Positions 61,559-64,000 of a DNA stretch of 64,000 bases are shown here, in pieces. The notes beneath the pieces were generated by a model. The model did not search any database. It was not told where the DNA came from and saw only the letters and a program-made list of their open reading frames with translations. Each line of letters opens with the position of its first letter. The stretch's first letter is position 1. Source of the DNA: Neobacillus dielmonensis (GTDB lineage Bacteria > Bacillota > Bacilli > Bacillales > Cytobacillaceae); the NCBI RefSeq assembly GCF_000612665.1, contig NZ_HG942051.1, positions 1 through 64,000 of the forward strand, read 5' to 3'. Made by a program: the position numbers and the translations under genes.

Positions 61559-62916
61559 ATTAATCCCCTTTCTTTTGAACAGCTGACAAGTTTTACTGAT
61601 TTGATTTTTGTTTTGGCCAGTTCCTGTAGGAATGGTTCAAGTGCCTTTAAGGACGGCTCTCTCTCAAAAAATAAAAATAATTCATCATAATGATCAGGGG
61701 GAATATTATAGACGAAATGAGCAACATCATTGTCCTCTGGTGAGGGAAAGGCTAAGCCATATCTAGCTCCGTACCCAACCTCATTTGCAACATAAATGGG
61801 ACTTCTCGTGGTAGACTGAAAGAATATACCGCTACCCATCTCGGCTGCTAATTTCATAGGCAGATAAATAAATTCTCCTGTTCCAAGGCAAAGAGTCCGT
61901 CTCCCATTTCGATAGGATGAAAGATATTGCCCAGCCCGAACAATCGTTTCATGAAGTAATTGGTTTTCAAGACTTGAAAGACCGAACCTACCCGTTTCGT
62001 TGATAAATAAAGCCGAATTCTCCTGTTTAATGGACGAAAATTCGGTTGGTATAAAAAATGCTTCTAAATCCAAGGCTTCTACCGTCATATCTTCTTGTTC
62101 TGTCGTCGCGATTTCAGAAGCTTGTCTTTCTAGTTCCTTCAATGTTCTTACATGGACATGCCCTGAAAGCAAACTAACTGCATGAATAGTGATTCCCAAT
62201 TCATGCTCAAGACGGGAAAATTTCTGCCTATCTTGCTCAGAGCGCCAATCCAATATTGAAACAACTGAATATTCCTTTCTTGGAAATCTTTCGTGTAGTG
62301 ATCTAATAATATTGAGAGCTGTTTTTCCAGTTGTCATCTCATCATCAACGAGAATGATTTCCCGATCATTGTCCAACGTTTCGAGCTTTATATAGCAGCG
62401 ATGGGAAGTAGCGTGGGAATGCTCTTCCTCAAACGTAATATCCGGTTGTCTTCCTGCTAGCTCCTCTCTCGTCGTATGAAAATAATCAGCCTGTTGAAAA
62501 CAATCGAAGAACGCTTGGCCAAGTGCAGTAGCCGTTTCGGCAAAACCGATGATGACTGGATTTACGCTTGCAGGTATAAAAGGAATACTTCTATAGTGCT
62601 TCTCATTATGAAATAAAGATATCAGCTCTTCCGTTTCACCGTTGCAGTCCCTACCCAATACACTCTCCGAGTACCTGGCTGCTAATAGAGCAGCGGTTAC
62701 TAGTCCTTTATGCGGATTAATTGGCAAATGCTTACCAAGAACCTTGCTCACAAATAAAAACGAACGTTTTTTATTAATCCGTGCCGCCATTGTAAACAAA
62801 CGTTTGATTTCCAACTTATAAGGATTCTCCGTTACTTCAATTTCAGTCTCAATGGAATCAAGAATAGGAAAGATATACTTCTTTTTTGATAAGGTCAAGG
62901 TTTGTGACTTCTTCAT
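61546..62916 (-). CDS. Phosphoribosyltransferase with TRSP-type domain
   Basis: 456 residues. PRPP-binding motif EIILVDDEMTTGKTALN in the first half; in the second half FSSIKQENSALFINETGRFGL and GTGEFIYLPMKLA, a TRSP-like domain. It starts inside the aldolase gene (59-bp overlap), with GGGGTG before the ATG. Probably attaches ribose phosphate to a base-like substrate in the Ter module. Confidence 0.87.
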   Translation of the reverse strand: MKKSQTLTLSKKKYIFPILDSIETEIEVTENPYKLEIKRLFTMAARINKKRSFLFVSKVLGKHLPINPHKGLVTAALLAARYSESVLGRDCNGETEELISLFHNEKHYRSIPFIPASVNPVIIGFAETATALGQAFFDCFQQADYFHTTREELAGRQPDITFEEEHSHATSHRCYIKLETLDNDREIILVDDEMTTGKTALNIIRSLHERFPRKEYSVVSILDWRSEQDRQKFSRLEHELGITIHAVSLLSGHVHVRTLKELERQASEIATTEQEDMTVEALDLEAFFIPTEFSSIKQENSALFINETGRFGLSSLENQLLHETIVRAGQYLSSYRNGRRTLCLGTGEFIYLPMKLAAEMGSGIFFQSTTRSPIYVANEVGYGARYGLAFPSPEDNDVAHFVYNIPPDHYDELFLFFEREPSLKALEPFLQELAKTKIKSVKLVSCSKERGLICRS

Positions 62917-64000
62917 GTAGCACCCCGTAAAGCTTTGATTTCAGTATCGTCTTTTGCGCCCAATAATAATGGGGCTTGATTTCATTCATCTTGTTGGAAA
63001 ACTTGCTTTTCATTACGCCAACGTCACCCGTTGCAGCATTTACGATATTAATTGCATCAGTATACTCCTCATATGTAACAACATTAAGAGCTTGCACCAC
63101 TTTTATGTGTGTTGGGTGAATAATTGTTTTTCCGGCTAACCCATTGGCAACGTCCATCATCACTTCTTGTATTAAACCGTCCAAATGCTGGTTAATCAAT
63201 TGTTTTCTCCATCTCATCCCTTCTTCGCCATAACGTTCGCGGAATGGGGTTTGTCTTAATTGCGGTTTAAGAATCCTGTCACCTGATGTGAAATATTCCC
63301 AAACGGGACCGGAAACAACATAGGGGCTGTCAAGTCTTTGAAAAATATTAATAATATCTGAGATTGTATCTCGCAAAACAGCAATATCATAAACTGTGCT
63401 CTCAGCGCTCCGCCTGATTCCATACAACCCGCAAAAATCCGTCGCACCAATCCGAATATTTAAAACAATTTCTTTATATTGGTCCACCAACGCCTTAATA
63501 TCCATTAATTCTCTTATTCTTGTTTCTTTATGTATCACGTTCGCGGTTTCTAGAATGGGCATTGCATAAAAAGGCTGATGCTCGGTGTGAATTTGATATA
63601 CTTCTCTTAACAGCGCCTCCCCTGTTTCAGGGCAAAACTTTGGCAGCACCACCCCTGTCAATACATGAATAGAATCCTCTACTTGGGCCACAATCCGTTT
63701 TAATTGCTCGAGCGACCGTATTCTTACAAACATTAGCGGCAAATCAGCAATAGAAATAAATCCTTTGTGGAGTTCTTCCTTCAGCTTTAGCAATTCCAAG
63801 ACTAGTGATTGTTCCGCAGTCTCGACCTCTTTATCCCCAACCGCATCTTCTAAATCAATCACCAGAGAGGTTAGCCCTTCGTGTTTTTTTGAGAGGATTT
63901 CTTGATGAATATTCGGCCGGGTTGCCGGCATGTATAAGGTTGCACCCAACCCATAAGCAAGAAGGTCTCGATTGGTATATTTATTAAAGTCTTGCGGCAT
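62858..64000 (-). CDS. HpcH/HpaI aldolase-like protein of the Ter module
   Basis: 380 residues, beginning with ATG at the last base of the window; upstream sequence is missing, so the true start is not proven. TIM-barrel citrate-lyase-like motifs: LVIDLEDAVGDKE (metal), GVVLPKFCPETG, PILETANVI, NIRIGATDFCGLYGIRR. Likely forms or cleaves a C-C bond of the metabolite made by this operon; the four genes overlap, so one transcript is expected. Confidence 0.87.
   Translation of the reverse strand: MPQDFNKYTNRDLLAYGLGATLYMPATRPNIHQEILSKKHEGLTSLVIDLEDAVGDKEVETAEQSLVLELLKLKEELHKGFISIADLPLMFVRIRSLEQLKRIVAQVEDSIHVLTGVVLPKFCPETGEALLREVYQIHTEHQPFYAMPILETANVIHKETRIRELMDIKALVDQYKEIVLNIRIGATDFCGLYGIRRSAESTVYDIAVLRDTISDIINIFQRLDSPYVVSGPVWEYFTSGDRILKPQLRQTPFRERYGEEGMRWRKQLINQHLDGLIQEVMMDVANGLAGKTIIHPTHIKVVQALNVVTYEEYTDAINIVNAATGDVGVMKSKFSNKMNEIKPHYYWAQKTILKSKLYGVLHEEVTNLDLIKKEVYLSYS

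Noticed and set aside
1-64000. CRISPR arrays, insertion sequences or prophage
   Set aside because: No regularly spaced repeats, transposase or phage genes were seen on reading both strands.

Overview
The window looks like a low-GC, endospore-forming member of the Bacillaceae (Bacillus, Neobacillus or Mesobacillus type). The evidence is strong AGGAGG-type ribosome binding sites with some TTG starts, T-box control of trp, a Ku/LigD pair, GerP-like and YjcZ spore proteins, Spo0M, an Sda-like peptide, and two long stretches that follow Bacillus subtilis gene order as I recall it (ctpA-deoD-yodL-yozD-yodN-yozE-yokU-kamA-yodP..T, and msrB-msrA-ypmS-ypmR-ypmQ near dfrA/thyA).

Layout. 1-2.5 kb: a small conserved gene, an Sda-like peptide, selenouridine synthase mnmH and an orphan gene. 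2.5-9.6 kb: a complete trpEGDCFBA operon on the minus strand behind a consensus sigma-A promoter and two tandem T-box leaders, each with a UGG specifier. 9.7-11.3 kb: an MFS exporter and tRNA-Gly/tRNA-Ser. 11.3-16 kb: a Tat-exported DMSO/selenate-type molybdoenzyme operon (chaperone, catalytic subunit, Fe-S subunit, then a separate polyferredoxin) with an FNR-like box. 16-23.3 kb: small proteins, a cold-shock gene, Ku/LigD, dapF, a patatin. 23.5-24.3 kb: a GNAT gene behind a long structured leader with a tRNA T-arm look-alike. 25.5-27.6 kb: a spore-surface cluster (two GerP-like proteins, two Hsp20 proteins, a GerPC-like protein) behind a perfect sigma-K promoter match. 28-36.6 kb: ctpA, deoD, yodL, a sigma-W-type promoter driving a His-rich peptide, a Ser/Thr kinase and spo0M, then yozD/yodN/yozE/yokU. 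36.6-44.5 kb: the lysine-to-beta-lysine locus (kamA, sigma-54 activator, yodP-yodT) with a consensus sigma-54 promoter before kamA. 44.7-50.3 kb: K+ transporter, YjcZ, DUF502, MsrA/MsrB, YpmSRQ. 50.4-53.7 kb: a metallo-hydrolase, a decayed hypE remnant, an interspersed GC-rich repeat, tatC and tatA. 53.7-55 kb: dfrA and thyA. 55.1-64 kb: a tellurite-type stress locus: two TerD proteins, TelA, YceG behind a sigma-W-type promoter, followed by the Ter-associated biosynthetic genes (HAD phosphatase, PELOTA/PRTase protein, second PRTase, HpcH-like aldolase) running to the window edge.

How the parts fit. TatA/TatC could export the DmsA-type enzyme, whose twin-arginine leader is clear. The kam/yod genes form a plausible lysine to beta-lysine to acetyl-beta-lysine and downstream CoA-transfer route, switched by a sigma-54 activator. 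Two separate envelope-stress modules (kinase-spo0M and TerD-TelA-YceG) share the same ECF promoter architecture. All assignments come from reading the sequence and from family knowledge; no database search was run.
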